Positions 1-8,211 of a DNA stretch of 31,695 nucleotides are shown piece by piece. Each line of letters begins with the position of its first letter. Within the stretch, counting starts at the first letter, position 1. Made by a program: the position numbers and the translations under genes. The notes below the pieces were generated by a model. It was not told the DNA's origin. It did not search any database and saw nothing but the letters and a program-made list of their open reading frames with translations. The stretch comes from an uncultured beta proteobacterium (GTDB taxonomy: Bacteria > Pseudomonadota > Gammaproteobacteria > Burkholderiales > SG8-39): assembly GCA_902826155.1 (NCBI GenBank), contig CADEDU010000030.1:41227-72921 (forward strand). Reading direction: 5' to 3'.

Positions 1-97
1 TGATCTTCTTCAGGGTGCCGGTAAGTTCCTGTCCGACGGCGGGCGCGGTGATGCTGAGCGCGGCGAGCAGCGCGAAGCTTCGGGCTAGCAGGGCCAT
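1..97 (-). CDS. Amino-acid ABC transporter substrate-binding protein, N-terminal fragment
   Basis: Only the first 32 codons are in the window; the gene continues beyond base 1. The peptide begins MALLARSFALLAALS, a short basic/hydrophobic signal peptide ending near APAVG, followed by QELTGTLKKI. A mature N-terminus of this type is characteristic of periplasmic glutamate/aspartate-binding proteins (GltI-like, SBP family 3), so the product would bind an amino acid in the periplasm for an ABC importer. The ATG is preceded by AGGAGA (bases 103-108) at good spacing. The assignment rests on about ten mature residues, so the substrate is not certain. Another family 3 binding protein is the main alternative. 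Confidence 0.6.
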   Translation of the reverse strand, partial: MALLARSFALLAALSITAPAVGQELTGTLKKI

Positions 98-288
98 GTT
101 CGTCTCCTAATCGATCGACCGCCGCGAGGGTGCGGCACGGTCTGCCTCTGGGGGCGCGATTCTAGAGGGAACGGGCTTGGGCTACTCGGGAACGTGCAAG
201 CGTGAAGCCGGGGATGATCCGGGGGAAGCGCTGGGGTACGCGCCGGGATGAAAAAGCGATGGGCCGCAAAGGCCGTGCGACGCGGTGG

Positions 289-528
289 CTACCAGCGATC
301 GTCGTCGCGCTCGAAACCGTTGGTCATGCCCAGTTCGTGTTCGAGCGAATCCTCGTCTTGATCGACCTCGACCTCCTCCTCGTAGTCGTCTTCGACCCGA
401 TCGGCTTCCTTGAGCAGTTCTACCGCCAGTTCGATCACGTCTTCGCGCTTGCGCAGCGAATGCGCCTTCATGTACTGATCGATTGCGGTCACGATGCTCT
501 TGTCGAGCGATAGCGTTACTTTCTGCAT
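289..528 (-). CDS. Ribbon-helix-helix (CopG-like) protein with acidic tail, 79 aa
   Basis: The N-terminal half (MQKVTLSLDKSIVTAIDQYM, then KAHSLRKREDVIELAVELLK) has the strand-helix-helix pattern of ribbon-helix-helix DNA-binding proteins: an amphipathic strand at residues 2-8, helix A at about 10-23 and helix B at about 27-42. Residues 42-79 are strongly acidic (EDDYEEEVEVDQDED) and probably disordered. The ATG at 528 was chosen because GGAG sits at 534-537 and the fold begins immediately; longer readings lack the family pattern. RHH proteins bind DNA as dimers and often act as antitoxins or autoregulators. No toxin-like gene lies beside it, so the role is unknown; a small transcription factor or orphan antitoxin is an inference. 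Confidence 0.7.
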   Translation of the reverse strand: MQKVTLSLDKSIVTAIDQYMKAHSLRKREDVIELAVELLKEADRVEDDYEEEVEVDQDEDSLEHELGMTNGFERDDDRW

Positions 529-1017
529 GACGTCTCCGAGAGGCTGAGTGTTTGGTCGCAGCGTTTCTATCCCGCTCCGTCGTCGTGCGCGCTTGCGGTT
601 GCAAGCAGAGGTTTCAAACGCGCCGATTTCTCTAACTACTCTAAACGCGACCCACGAGGGGCAACAGACCGACAGTCGGGATTTCGCGAAAGACTGCCGC
701 TTGTTTTTTGCCGCCGAGCGGCGCGCGCATGGACGAACGTGCTGTCGTTCACGGTCGAATTCGCGACGTGAAGTCCGCCGCGATGAGCGCGCGTCGCCAG
801 TCTTGTTCAATGCACGCGGCTCGGACTACTGCGCGGTACATGATCACGATCGTCCGAGCTGCGGCGGCGATCGGTATCGGTTGTGCACGTCGGCGTGATG
901 CCTTCGTCGGCGGCGAAGCGCGCACCCCTTGCGCGAAGCGCGTGGCCCGGGGCACGATCGCGCGCGCACGGCACGCCCCACTCGCCTGCGCCAACAACCA
1001 CAAGAAAGGCCAAGCTC
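529..1017. other. Intergenic region between RHH gene and RDD gene (489 bp)
   Basis: Divergent promoter region for the minus-strand RHH gene and the plus-strand GYF-RDD gene. All open frames here have arginine-rich, composition-driven translations and I see no real gene. A short GC hairpin (CGCCG-AG-CGGCG, about 711-722) is next to a T run at 704-709, but the run lies on the 5' side of the hairpin on the plus strand and reads as A on the minus strand, so it is not an intrinsic terminator in either direction. No convincing -35/-10 pair was identified. Confidence 0.4.
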
Positions 1018-2037
1018 ATGGATGCGGTCTGGATAGGACGAAGTGGAACCAAGCACGGGCCGTATCCGGCCAGACAGGTGCTCGACGCGCACACCAACGG
1101 CAAGCTGCTCGCCACCGACCTGCTGTGGTGGCAGGGACTGGAAGGATGGTTGGCACTGGATGCCGGCCTGGACAAGTTGCGCAGTCAACTCGGAGTCGCT
1201 GCACCGCCTGTGGCGGCACCAGTCGCGCAGCCTGCCGCTCGAGTCGAAACGCCCGCAACGACGGGAACGCCCGATCCGGTAAGCGCGGCCACTGAGCTTG
1301 CCGCCGTGGGTACGCCGGAACAACCGGTCGAGACGCGTCGCTCCGAACAGGCCGGCAGCGCTATGGCTGCCGGGGCAGTTGCAGCAGCATCAGCTTCCAC
1401 CACGTGGGGGACTGATAGTGCCACCCGTTCCGATCGTGCGCAGGTCGACCCCTACCGCGCACCGACCGCAGAAGTCGCGGATCCGAGCGAACCCGTGCAA
1501 GAGTTTGCGTACGCCGGCTTCTGGGTGCGGTTCGCCGCGTTCGTGCTCGACACGCTGGTCGTGTCGTTCGCCGGATTTCTGCTGGGCTCGGTGATCGGTT
1601 TTGCCTTGGTGTTCGGCGCATCGGGCGGCGAGCCGCTCATGGTGGCGTCGCAGCTTGCCGGGATCGTGATCGGCTGGCTCTACTACGCGTTCTTCGAGTC
1701 CGGCAGCGCGCGCGCTACACCCGGCAAGATGGCGTTCCGATTGCAGGTGGTACACGTCGACACCGGCGAGCCGATCAGCTTTGCGCGAGCGACCGGGCGC
1801 TTCTTCGGGAAGATCCTCTCCGGTCTGTTGCTCGGCATCGGCTATCTGATGCAGCCGTTCACCGCACGCAAGCAGGCGCTGCACGATCTCATCAGCAGTG
1901 CATCGGTGGTCGAGACCGGCCCCTACTCGCGCGTGCTGCTGTGGGTGTGTCTGTTCATCGCTTTCGTGCCGCTGTTCCTTGCCCTCATCGCGATCGGATT
2001 CCTGCTGTTCGGACTGGGTGGGCTTCGATTGAGGTAA
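1018..2037 (+). CDS. GYF_2 - RDD domain membrane protein
   Basis: 339 aa. Residues 1-55 (start MDAVWIGRSGTKHGPY, then LLWWQGLEGW) match the GYF_2 type domain often found at the N-terminus of bacterial membrane proteins. Residues about 60-155 are an Ala/Pro/Thr-rich linker. From about residue 165 there is an RDD domain: R and D in WVRFAAFVLDTLVV, transmembrane helices, the ATPGKMAFRLQVV segment after the second helix, and QALHDLIS near the end. An additional hydrophobic helix closes the protein. The ATG at 1018 has AAAGG about 9 bases upstream, and the GYF domain starts at once. RDD proteins are integral membrane proteins of mostly unknown function; some are linked to Na+/H+ exchange. The GYF part presumably binds a proline-rich partner or the protein's own linker (inference). 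Confidence 0.85.
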   Translation: MDAVWIGRSGTKHGPYPARQVLDAHTNGKLLATDLLWWQGLEGWLALDAGLDKLRSQLGVAAPPVAAPVAQPAARVETPATTGTPDPVSAATELAAVGTPEQPVETRRSEQAGSAMAAGAVAAASASTTWGTDSATRSDRAQVDPYRAPTAEVADPSEPVQEFAYAGFWVRFAAFVLDTLVVSFAGFLLGSVIGFALVFGASGGEPLMVASQLAGIVIGWLYYAFFESGSARATPGKMAFRLQVVHVDTGEPISFARATGRFFGKILSGLLLGIGYLMQPFTARKQALHDLISSASVVETGPYSRVLLWVCLFIAFVPLFLALIAIGFLLFGLGGLRLR

Positions 2038-2100
2038 CGCTTTGCGATAGAGGTGAAGCCCTGCGACAGAGGTGACCCTCTACGACAGGGGGACGGGTTG
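2025..2100. repeat. Imperfect 19-bp tandem repeat, about four units
   Basis: Four consecutive 19-base units begin at 2025, 2044, 2063 and 2082. Units 2 and 3 read gcgatagaggtgaagccct and gcgacagaggtgaccctct. Unit 1 (tcgattgaggtaacgcttt) contains the stop codon of the RDD gene and unit 4 (acgacagggggacgggttg) is the most diverged. The array lies between the 3' ends of the RDD gene and uvrA, which converge. The period is not a multiple of three. No spacer structure is present, so it is not a CRISPR array. Confidence 0.7.
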
Positions 2101-2123
2101 AGACTCACACGGCAGGCTGTGCG

Positions 2124-5000
2124 TCACAGCACACGCTGCGCCGGCCGCTGCCGATCCGGCGATCGCAGCGCCTGGCGCAGATATCGTCCGGTGTGGCTGG
2201 CGTCCACTTCGGCTACGGCCTCCGGCGTGCCCTGCGCGACGATCGCGCCGCCGCCATCGCCCCCTTCGGGCCCCAGATCGATGATCCAGTCGGCGGTCTT
2301 GATCACCTCCAGGTTGTGCTCGATCACCACTACCGTGTTGCCCGCGTCGCGCAGCCGATGCAGCACTCGCAACAGCAGCGCGATGTCGTGAAAGTGCAGT
2401 CCGGTGGTGGGCTCGTCGAGTACGTAGAGCGTGCGCCCGGCTTCGCGTTTGGAAAGCTCGAGCGACAGCTTGACGCGCTGGGCTTCACCGCCCGACAGCG
2501 TGGTTGCGGCCTGGCCCAGCCGGATGTAGCCAAGCCCGACGTCGAGCAGCGTCTTGAGCTTGCGCTCGAGCACCGGCACCGCACTGAAGAACTCGTGTGC
2601 GTGCTCGGCCGTCATCTGCAGCACTTCGTGGATGTTGCGGCCCTTGTACTGGATCTCGAGCGTCTCGCGGTTGTAGCGCTTGCCATGGCACACGTCGCAC
2701 GGCACGTAGAGGTCGGGCAGGAAATGCATCTCGACCTTGACCACACCGTCGCCTTCGCACGCCTCGCAGCGCCCGCCCTTCACGTTGAACGAAAACCGGC
2801 CCGGCCCATAGCCGCGCGCGCGTGCCTCGGGTACGCCGGCGAACAACTCCCGCATCGGCGCGAACAGGCCGGTATAGGTGGCGGGATTGGAGCGCGGCGT
2901 GCGCCCGATCGGGCTCTGGTCGACATTGACGACCTTCTCGATCAGCGCCATCCCTTCGATCGACGCGTGCGGCGCCGGATCGGCTGCGCTGCCGTACAGA
3001 TGACGCGCGACCGCGTTGTACAGCGTGTCGTTGATCAGCGTCGATTTGCCGGACCCGGACACGCCCGTCACGCACACGAACAATCCGAGCGGGATGTCTG
3101 CGGTAACGTTGCGCAGGTTGTTGCCGCGGGCGCCGACAATGCTCAGGAGCTTGTTCGAATCGGCGCTCGCGCGTCGCTCGGGCACGGCGATGGTGCGCAC
3201 GCGGGCCAGATACTGCCCGGTCAACGAGGCTTGCTCGCGGACGATCGCCTCCGGCGCGCCTTCGGCGACGACGCGACCGCCATGCTCGCCGGCGCCCGGT
3301 CCCATGTCGATCACGTGATCGGCGGCGCGGATCGCATCCTCGTCGTGCTCGACGACGATCACCGTGTTGCCCAGATCGCGCAGATGCTTGAGCGTGTCGA
3401 GCAGGCGGGTGTTGTCGCGCTGATGTAGCCCGATCGATGGTTCGTCGAGCACGTACATCACCCCGGTCAGCCCGGAGCCGATCTGCGATGCCAGCCGGAT
3501 GCGTTGCGCCTCGCCGCCCGATAGCGTGTCGGCGGCACGGTCGAGCGACAGGTACTCCAGGCCGACGTTCACCAGAAAGCGCGTGCGCGAGACGATTTCA
3601 CGCACGATGCGCTCGGCGATCGCCGCCTTGTGTCCGGCAAGGTGCAGGGCGTCGAAGTGCGCGAGCGACTCGCGCAACGGCATGTGGCTCACCTCATGGA
3701 TCGTGCGCTCGCCCACGCGCACGTGCCGCGCCTCGGTGCGCAGCCGGGTGCCCTCGCATTCGGGGCAGGTCCGCCTGTTCTTGAACTTGGCGAGTTCCTC
3801 GCGCACCACGAGCGAGTCGGTCTCGTGCAGGCGGCGCTCCAGGCTCGGGATCACGCCCTCGAACGCGTGGCGCTTGGTGACGGTGCGGCCGCCATCGTTC
3901 AAGTAACTGAAGGCGATCACGTCGCTGGTGCCGTGCAGGATCACTTCGCGCACCTGCTCGGGCAGCTGCTCGAACGGTTGTTCGACATCGAAGTCGTAGT
4001 GCCGCGCCAGGCTGGTGAGCAGCTGAAAGTAGGCCTGATTGCGGCGATCCCAGCCCTTGATCGCTCCGCCGGCGAGCGACAGCTCCGGATGTGCCACCAC
4101 CCGCTTGGGATCGAAGAACTCCACCTCCCCCAGTCCGCCGCAGCTGGTACATGCGCCGACCGGACTGTTGAACGAGAACAGCCGCGGCTCGAGTTCGGCG
4201 ACCGAGTAGCCGCACAGCGGGCAGGCGAACCGCGCCGAGAACACATGCTCCTTGCCTGTGCTGCCTGCGGCGTCGGAGTCGGCTTGCTCCTGGAGGATCG
4301 CGCGGCTGTTCGCCACGCGCAGCGCGGTCTCGAACGATTCGGCGAGGCGCTGCTTGACCTCGGGACGGATGCGCAGCCGATCGACCACCACATCGATCGA
4401 GTGCGCTGCATTGCGGCCGAGCTTGGGCAGCGCGTCCAGCTCGTACAGCTTGCCGTCGATGCGAACCCGCACGAATCCCTGGCTGCGCAGGCCTTCGAGC
4501 AGTTCGGTCTGCTCGCCTTTGCGCCCGGCCACCACTGGGGCCAGGATCGCCACGCGCGTGTCGGCCGGCAACGCCAGTGCGTGATCGACCATCTGCGACA
4601 CCGTCTGCGCATCCAGCGCAAGGCTGTGCTCCGGACAGTAGGGCGTGCCAACGCGCGCATACAGCAGACGCAGATAGTCGTGCACCTCGGTGATCGTGCC
4701 GACGGTCGAACGCGGATTGTGGCTGGCTGCCTTCTGCTCGATCGAGATGGCGGGCGACAGGCCTTCGATCAGATCGACGTCGGGCTTTTCCATGAGTTGC
4801 AGGAACTGACGCGCGTACGCCGAGAGCGATTCGACGTAACGGCGTTGGCCTTCGGCATAGAGCGTATCGAAGGCGAGCGACGACTTGCCCGAACCCGACA
4901 GGCCAGTGATCACCACCAGCCGTTCGCGCGGGATATCGACGTTTACGCCCTTGAGGTTGTGCGTGCGAGCGCCGCGAATGCGTATGGTGTTCAGACTCAT
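2124..5000 (-). CDS. uvrA: UvrABC system protein A
   Basis: 958 aa, close to the usual length (about 940). UvrA is the damage-sensing ATPase of nucleotide excision repair; its dimer loads UvrB on damaged DNA. Visible motifs: first Walker A GLSGSGKS at residues 33-40, first zinc module CPLC/CTSC at about 260-287, first ABC signature LSGGEAQR at about 490, second Walker A GVSGSGKS at about 645, second zinc module CEAC/CDVC at about 743-769, and second LSGGEAQR at about 833. Both nucleotide-binding domains and both zinc modules look intact. The gene is divergent from an MFS gene that leads into ssb, a common betaproteobacterial arrangement. I found no clear LexA box in the upstream region. Confidence 0.98.
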   Translation of the reverse strand: MSLNTIRIRGARTHNLKGVNVDIPRERLVVITGLSGSGKSSLAFDTLYAEGQRRYVESLSAYARQFLQLMEKPDVDLIEGLSPAISIEQKAASHNPRSTVGTITEVHDYLRLLYARVGTPYCPEHSLALDAQTVSQMVDHALALPADTRVAILAPVVAGRKGEQTELLEGLRSQGFVRVRIDGKLYELDALPKLGRNAAHSIDVVVDRLRIRPEVKQRLAESFETALRVANSRAILQEQADSDAAGSTGKEHVFSARFACPLCGYSVAELEPRLFSFNSPVGACTSCGGLGEVEFFDPKRVVAHPELSLAGGAIKGWDRRNQAYFQLLTSLARHYDFDVEQPFEQLPEQVREVILHGTSDVIAFSYLNDGGRTVTKRHAFEGVIPSLERRLHETDSLVVREELAKFKNRRTCPECEGTRLRTEARHVRVGERTIHEVSHMPLRESLAHFDALHLAGHKAAIAERIVREIVSRTRFLVNVGLEYLSLDRAADTLSGGEAQRIRLASQIGSGLTGVMYVLDEPSIGLHQRDNTRLLDTLKHLRDLGNTVIVVEHDEDAIRAADHVIDMGPGAGEHGGRVVAEGAPEAIVREQASLTGQYLARVRTIAVPERRASADSNKLLSIVGARGNNLRNVTADIPLGLFVCVTGVSGSGKSTLINDTLYNAVARHLYGSAADPAPHASIEGMALIEKVVNVDQSPIGRTPRSNPATYTGLFAPMRELFAGVPEARARGYGPGRFSFNVKGGRCEACEGDGVVKVEMHFLPDLYVPCDVCHGKRYNRETLEIQYKGRNIHEVLQMTAEHAHEFFSAVPVLERKLKTLLDVGLGYIRLGQAATTLSGGEAQRVKLSLELSKREAGRTLYVLDEPTTGLHFHDIALLLRVLHRLRDAGNTVVVIEHNLEVIKTADWIIDLGPEGGDGGGAIVAQGTPEAVAEVDASHTGRYLRQALRSPDRQRPAQRVL

Positions 5001-5341
5001 GCGGTCGATGGATGAGGGGCGAATATCCGGCGCGCCGCGTTGCGCGTGAGCATGTTCATGCGGCGGATCGTGGGGGCAAACCTGCTACTATACGAGCCAT
5101 CGCGTACTCGCCACGCTGTTGCATCGGCGTTGTTGAATCGGCGCTGTAGCATCTGGGGAGGTCCACCGGTACGTGCCATCCCCGGTGTCTACCGTCCCAC
5201 GATCAATCTGTGGCCGCTGGCGCCGCGATCCCCGGCGCGAAGAACTTCCCCTGCTGCGGCTTTGCGCGACTGTCCTGGCGTCGTCCGTCCGTACCAATCC
5301 GTGAACTCGCGCGGCAATCGAAATCGCTCGGTAGAGAAGGC
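5001..5341. other. Divergent intergenic region uvrA / MFS (341 bp)
   Basis: This region must hold the promoters for uvrA (-) and the MFS-ssb pair (+). The only promoter-like element I can point to is TACTATAC at 5086-5093, which reads TATAGT on the minus strand and could serve as a -10 for uvrA about 85 bases upstream of its start; a good -35 is not apparent. No CTGT-N8-ACAG (LexA) site was found. No gene is seen here. Confidence 0.4.
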
Positions 5342-6577
5342 ATGAAGGCGCCGGCCACGTCGATGAACGCCGAAGAAGTGCGCGCGACCTGGTCGTTGTC
5401 GTCGCTATTCGCGCTGCGCATGCTGGGATTGTTCCTGATCGTGCCGGTGTTCGCCGTCCATGCGCCGACCCTGACTGGTGGCGGCAATCAGTTTCTCATC
5501 GGACTGGCGCTGGGCATCTATGGCCTTACGCAGGGCCTGCTGCAGATTCCTTTCGGTGCCGCCTCCGACCGGTTTGGCCGCAAGAAGGTGATCGTGTTCG
5601 GCCTGGCGCTGTTCGCACTGGGCAGCTTCATCGGTGCGTTCGCGCAGGACATCTGGACAGCGATCTTCGCCCGTGCAATCCAAGGCGCCGGTGCGATCTC
5701 GGCGGCGGTCGTCGCGTTCCTGGCCGACCTCACCCGCGACGAGCACCGCACCAAGGCGATGGCCGCGATCGGCGCTTCGATCGGGCTGATGTTCGCGCTC
5801 TCGCTGGCTGGGGCGCCGGCGCTGTATCAGGCCATCGGCATGAGCGGACTGTTCATGGTGACCGGCGTGCTCGCGTTGCTGGCGATTCCGGTCACGACGC
5901 ACATCGTTCCCCGGGAACCGAAGCTGCGCGGCGAGAACGGCCGCGAAGTGCGCTCTGCGAGTCTGGGCGTAGTGCTGCGCGACGCCGAGCTGGCGCGGCT
6001 CAACTTCGGCATCTTCGCGCTGCATGCAATGCAGATGGCGCTGTTCGTGGTGATCCCGCCCGCGCTCGAGCGGTACGGTGGAATCCCGATCAGTGAACAC
6101 TGGAAGGTGTATCTGCCGGTGGTGCTTGCCTCTTTCGTGCTGATGATTCCGCCGATCATCGCGGCGGAACGACGGGGCAGGATGCGAGCGGTGTTTCTGG
6201 CCTCGGTAGTGCTGATGCTGATCGTGCAGATCGCGTTCTGGCTCGGGCTGCGCAATCTGAGTGTGCTCATCGGCGCGCTGCTCGTGTTCTTCGTCGCGTT
6301 CAACGTACTGGAGGCGGCCCTGCCTTCGCTGGTCTCGAAGCTTGCTCCGGCGGCGTCGCGCGGCACGGCGATCGGCGTGTACAACACGACCCAGGCGATC
6401 GGCCTGTTTGCTGGCGGCGCGATCGGCGGCTATCTGGTGCAACACTTCGGACCGGACGCGGTGTTCGTGTTCGGCATCGTCATCGTGGTGCTATGGCTCG
6501 TGTTCGCCTGGCCGATGCGCCCGCCGCCGCCGCGTTCCTCCCGAGCAGGGTTGAATGGCGTGATGCAAAATGAATGA
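5342..6577 (+). CDS. MFS transporter, drug-exporter type
   Basis: 411 aa, about 12 hydrophobic helices. The loop after helix 2 carries the MFS motif A (GAASDRFGRKKV), and GAISAAVVAFLADLTRDEHR in the second quarter is typical of the drug:H+ antiporter family. It resembles E. coli YajR without the C-terminal YAM domain. The ATG at 5342 was chosen because AGAAGG lies just upstream and the following segment (MKAPATSMNAEEVRATW) leads directly into helix 1; the frame is open further upstream but has no family-like sequence. It ends 21 bases before ssb and is probably co-transcribed with it. The substrate is unknown; multidrug or metabolite efflux is inferred from the family. Confidence 0.9.
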   Translation: MKAPATSMNAEEVRATWSLSSLFALRMLGLFLIVPVFAVHAPTLTGGGNQFLIGLALGIYGLTQGLLQIPFGAASDRFGRKKVIVFGLALFALGSFIGAFAQDIWTAIFARAIQGAGAISAAVVAFLADLTRDEHRTKAMAAIGASIGLMFALSLAGAPALYQAIGMSGLFMVTGVLALLAIPVTTHIVPREPKLRGENGREVRSASLGVVLRDAELARLNFGIFALHAMQMALFVVIPPALERYGGIPISEHWKVYLPVVLASFVLMIPPIIAAERRGRMRAVFLASVVLMLIVQIAFWLGLRNLSVLIGALLVFFVAFNVLEAALPSLVSKLAPAASRGTAIGVYNTTQAIGLFAGGAIGGYLVQHFGPDAVFVFGIVIVVLWLVFAWPMRPPPPRSSRAGLNGVMQNE

Positions 6578-6598
6578 ATTGCGGACCTGGAGGACATC

Positions 6599-7060
6599 AT
6601 GGCATCGGTCAACAAAGTGATCATCGTGGGCAACTGCGGACGTGACCCGGAAACCCGGTTCATGCCGGACGGGGCGGGCTTGACCAACGTGTCGATCGCC
6701 ACGACGTTTCGCTGGAAGGACAAGGCGAGTGGCGAAAACAAGGAAGAGACCGAGTGGCACCGCGTCACCTTCCGTGGCCGGCTGGCCGAGATTGCCGGTG
6801 AGTATTTGAAGAAAGGCTCGCCGGTGTACGTCGAGGGCCGCCTGCGCACGCGCAAGTGGCAGGACCAGAGCGGGCAGGAGCGCTATACCACCGAGATCAT
6901 TGCCGATCAGATGCAACTGCTGGGCAGTCGCGGTGGATCCGACGCGGGTTCGCGCGAGATGGATGCGCCGCCGCCGGCGGAATCGAGGCCTGCACCGAAA
7001 TCGCAGGCTAAGAAGCCGGCGGGCTCCATCTCCGACATGGACGACGACATTCCGTTCTAG
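6599..7060 (+). CDS. ssb: Single-stranded DNA-binding protein
   Basis: 153 aa. Residues 1-110 form the OB fold ([20 protein letters not shown], then [19 protein letters not shown], then [20 protein letters not shown]). A Pro/Ala/Gly-rich linker follows, and the conserved acidic tip DMDDDIPF is at the C-terminus; this tip recruits replication and repair partners. The protein coats single-stranded DNA as a tetramer in replication, recombination and repair. The ATG at 6599 has GGAGGA at 6589-6594. The gene sits behind the MFS gene and opposite uvrA, as in many betaproteobacteria. Confidence 0.98.
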   Translation: MASVNKVIIVGNCGRDPETRFMPDGAGLTNVSIATTFRWKDKASGENKEETEWHRVTFRGRLAEIAGEYLKKGSPVYVEGRLRTRKWQDQSGQERYTTEIIADQMQLLGSRGGSDAGSREMDAPPPAESRPAPKSQAKKPAGSISDMDDDIPF

Positions 7061-7074
7061 GGAATTTCTGAACA

Positions 7075-7090
7075 AGGGGGCTCGCCCCCT
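7075..7090 (+). terminator. Hairpin downstream of ssb, possible terminator
   Basis: The palindrome AGGGGGCTCGCCCCCT lies 15 bases after the ssb stop codon and can form a 6-7 bp GC stem. There is no T run after it on the plus strand, so it is not a classical intrinsic terminator. The gene arriving from the other side (Rieske, minus strand) ends at 7176, so the hairpin could serve convergent transcripts. Confidence 0.45.
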
Positions 7091-7175
7091 CGTAACTCCC
7101 TGAAAGCATGTGCCCTCTGCATCACCGCAATAGGCTATGCGGAGGTGCCCCAGGCAGTATCCGCGCCGCCAGGTG

Positions 7176-8048
7176 TCAGGCCGCAACGAGCGCGTCGAGC
7201 ACGCGGCGGCGAAACGCTCCGATTCGATCGGCGCGTTCGGTGCGTGAGGCACCCCCATCCGCCGCGATCAGCGCGTCCAACTCACCCAGGGCATAACGTG
7301 CCTGCAGCGCTTCGCACGCGAGCCTGTCCTGCTGTACCGCCTGTGCGGCCTGTTCGGCGGCCGATGGCGCAGCTTCATCAGCCGCGATCGCATAGCTCAC
7401 GACGCGCGTTCGCACGAAGCTGCGCGGAATGATCTGCAAGACTTGTGTAGCCCCGACGACGTCTCGAGCTGCAAGTAGCGGCCATTGATAGGGCAAGGCG
7501 TTCGCGATGAAGTACTCGGCGAGCACTTTCCAGTTGCAGCCGATATCGACTGCATGCACGGCCGTGAAGCGCTGCGCGAGCTTGCTGGCGATGACATCGT
7601 CCAGCGTCGGCGGCGCAGCATCGACCTGCAGGTGGCCGAACAGGAACGATCCGGCACCATACATTCCCAACCCGTGCAGATCGTTCGCACCACGGGCGGC
7701 ATTTTCTGGTGGTGCCACCAGCGGCGGTGCGGCCGCGAACGTGCCGTCGAGCTGGTACTGCCAGCCGTGATAGCGGCACTGGATGATCGAGCAGTTTCCC
7801 GCCGGCTTGTCGAGCACCATCATGTTCTGATGGCGGCATGTATTGCGGAACAAGCGCGTCCCACTTGTGTCGCGCACCGCGACGACCGGCCAGCCGCCGA
7901 TGACGTGACCGAGATAGTCGCCCGGCTGCGGCAACTGTGATGCCGCGCAGATCGGCAGCCACTCCCGCGCGAACAGCTGCGACTTCTCGCGCATGAACGG
8001 TTCGCCCTGGGTGTAGTGCGACGGGTCGAGTTGGGAGGGCGCTGTCAC
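7176..8048 (-). CDS. Rieske [2Fe-2S] protein, ring-hydroxylating oxygenase alpha-like, catalytic His ligands absent
   Basis: 290 aa from a GTG start (VTAPSQLDPSHYTQGEPF); this start is chosen because SHYTQGEPFMREKSQLFAREW matches the family N-terminus, although no strong ribosome site is visible. The ATG at residue 19 is the alternative. The Rieske ligands are present: C71-R-H73 and C91-x2-H94 in CRYHGW. The oxygenase alpha-subunit fold continues: NWKVLAEYF at 172-180, and near the C-terminus a QQDRLACEALQ segment like the family's terminal motif. The usual YHxxxxH iron ligands that follow NWK...EN are missing: the aligned stretch reads IANALPYQWP. The protein is also shorter than typical alpha subunits (350-450 aa). 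It probably transfers electrons or has a changed activity; normal mononuclear-iron dioxygenation is unlikely. It is divergent from the HDO gene. Confidence 0.85.
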   Translation of the reverse strand: MTAPSQLDPSHYTQGEPFMREKSQLFAREWLPICAASQLPQPGDYLGHVIGGWPVVAVRDTSGTRLFRNTCRHQNMMVLDKPAGNCSIIQCRYHGWQYQLDGTFAAAPPLVAPPENAARGANDLHGLGMYGAGSFLFGHLQVDAAPPTLDDVIASKLAQRFTAVHAVDIGCNWKVLAEYFIANALPYQWPLLAARDVVGATQVLQIIPRSFVRTRVVSYAIAADEAAPSAAEQAAQAVQQDRLACEALQARYALGELDALIAADGGASRTERADRIGAFRRRVLDALVAA

Positions 8049-8121
8049 GGAATCTGGGGAGCCTGCGGCGCCGGTCGGTACGCAGGAGCGTGCGATTGGT
8101 CGGGGCGGCAGGCGATTGCAT

Positions 8122-8133
8122 ATAGTATACAAT
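8122..8133. promoter_or_regulatory. Near-palindromic GTATAC site, candidate GntR operator
   Basis: ATAGTATACAAT is a 12-base palindrome with one mismatched pair, centred on GTATAC, in the 163-bp region between the divergent Rieske and HDO genes. FCD-type GntR regulators commonly bind short AT-rich palindromes with a GTATAC-like core, and one is encoded 1.4 kb away (9518-10267). The site also contains TATAGT (8121-8126) and, on the minus strand, TATACT, either of which could be a -10 element, so a bound repressor would block transcription. No good -35 was found at 17 bases. The regulator-site link is an inference. Confidence 0.4.
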
Positions 8134-8211
8134 TTCAACCAGACGAGTCGACGCGTTCGAGACCCGAACCCACGCGCGTCAGGCATCCGACCCACCACGC
8201 AAGGAGCCAGC

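Noticed and set aside
704..722. Terminator-like T run and GC hairpin upstream of the RDD gene
   Set aside because: The T run is on the wrong side of the hairpin for the plus strand and becomes an A run on the minus strand.
2025..2100. CRISPR-like array
   Set aside because: Units are directly adjacent with no spacers, diverged, and only four in number; no cas genes nearby.
3630..5015. Long open frame (461 codons) on the plus strand opposite uvrA
   Set aside because: Shadow of uvrA caused by high GC and codon bias; the translation is His/Arg/Gln-rich with no domain. The same holds for the 411-codon frame at 2193-3428.
5001..5341. LexA (SOS) box between uvrA and the MFS-ssb unit
   Set aside because: I looked for CTGT-N8-ACAG and found only half-sites (for example CTGT near 5117 and 5142) with no matching second half.
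5405..6445. 346-codon minus-strand frame opposite the MFS gene
   Set aside because: Glu/Arg/His-rich shadow with no recognisable domain; the MFS frame has clear membrane helices and motif A.
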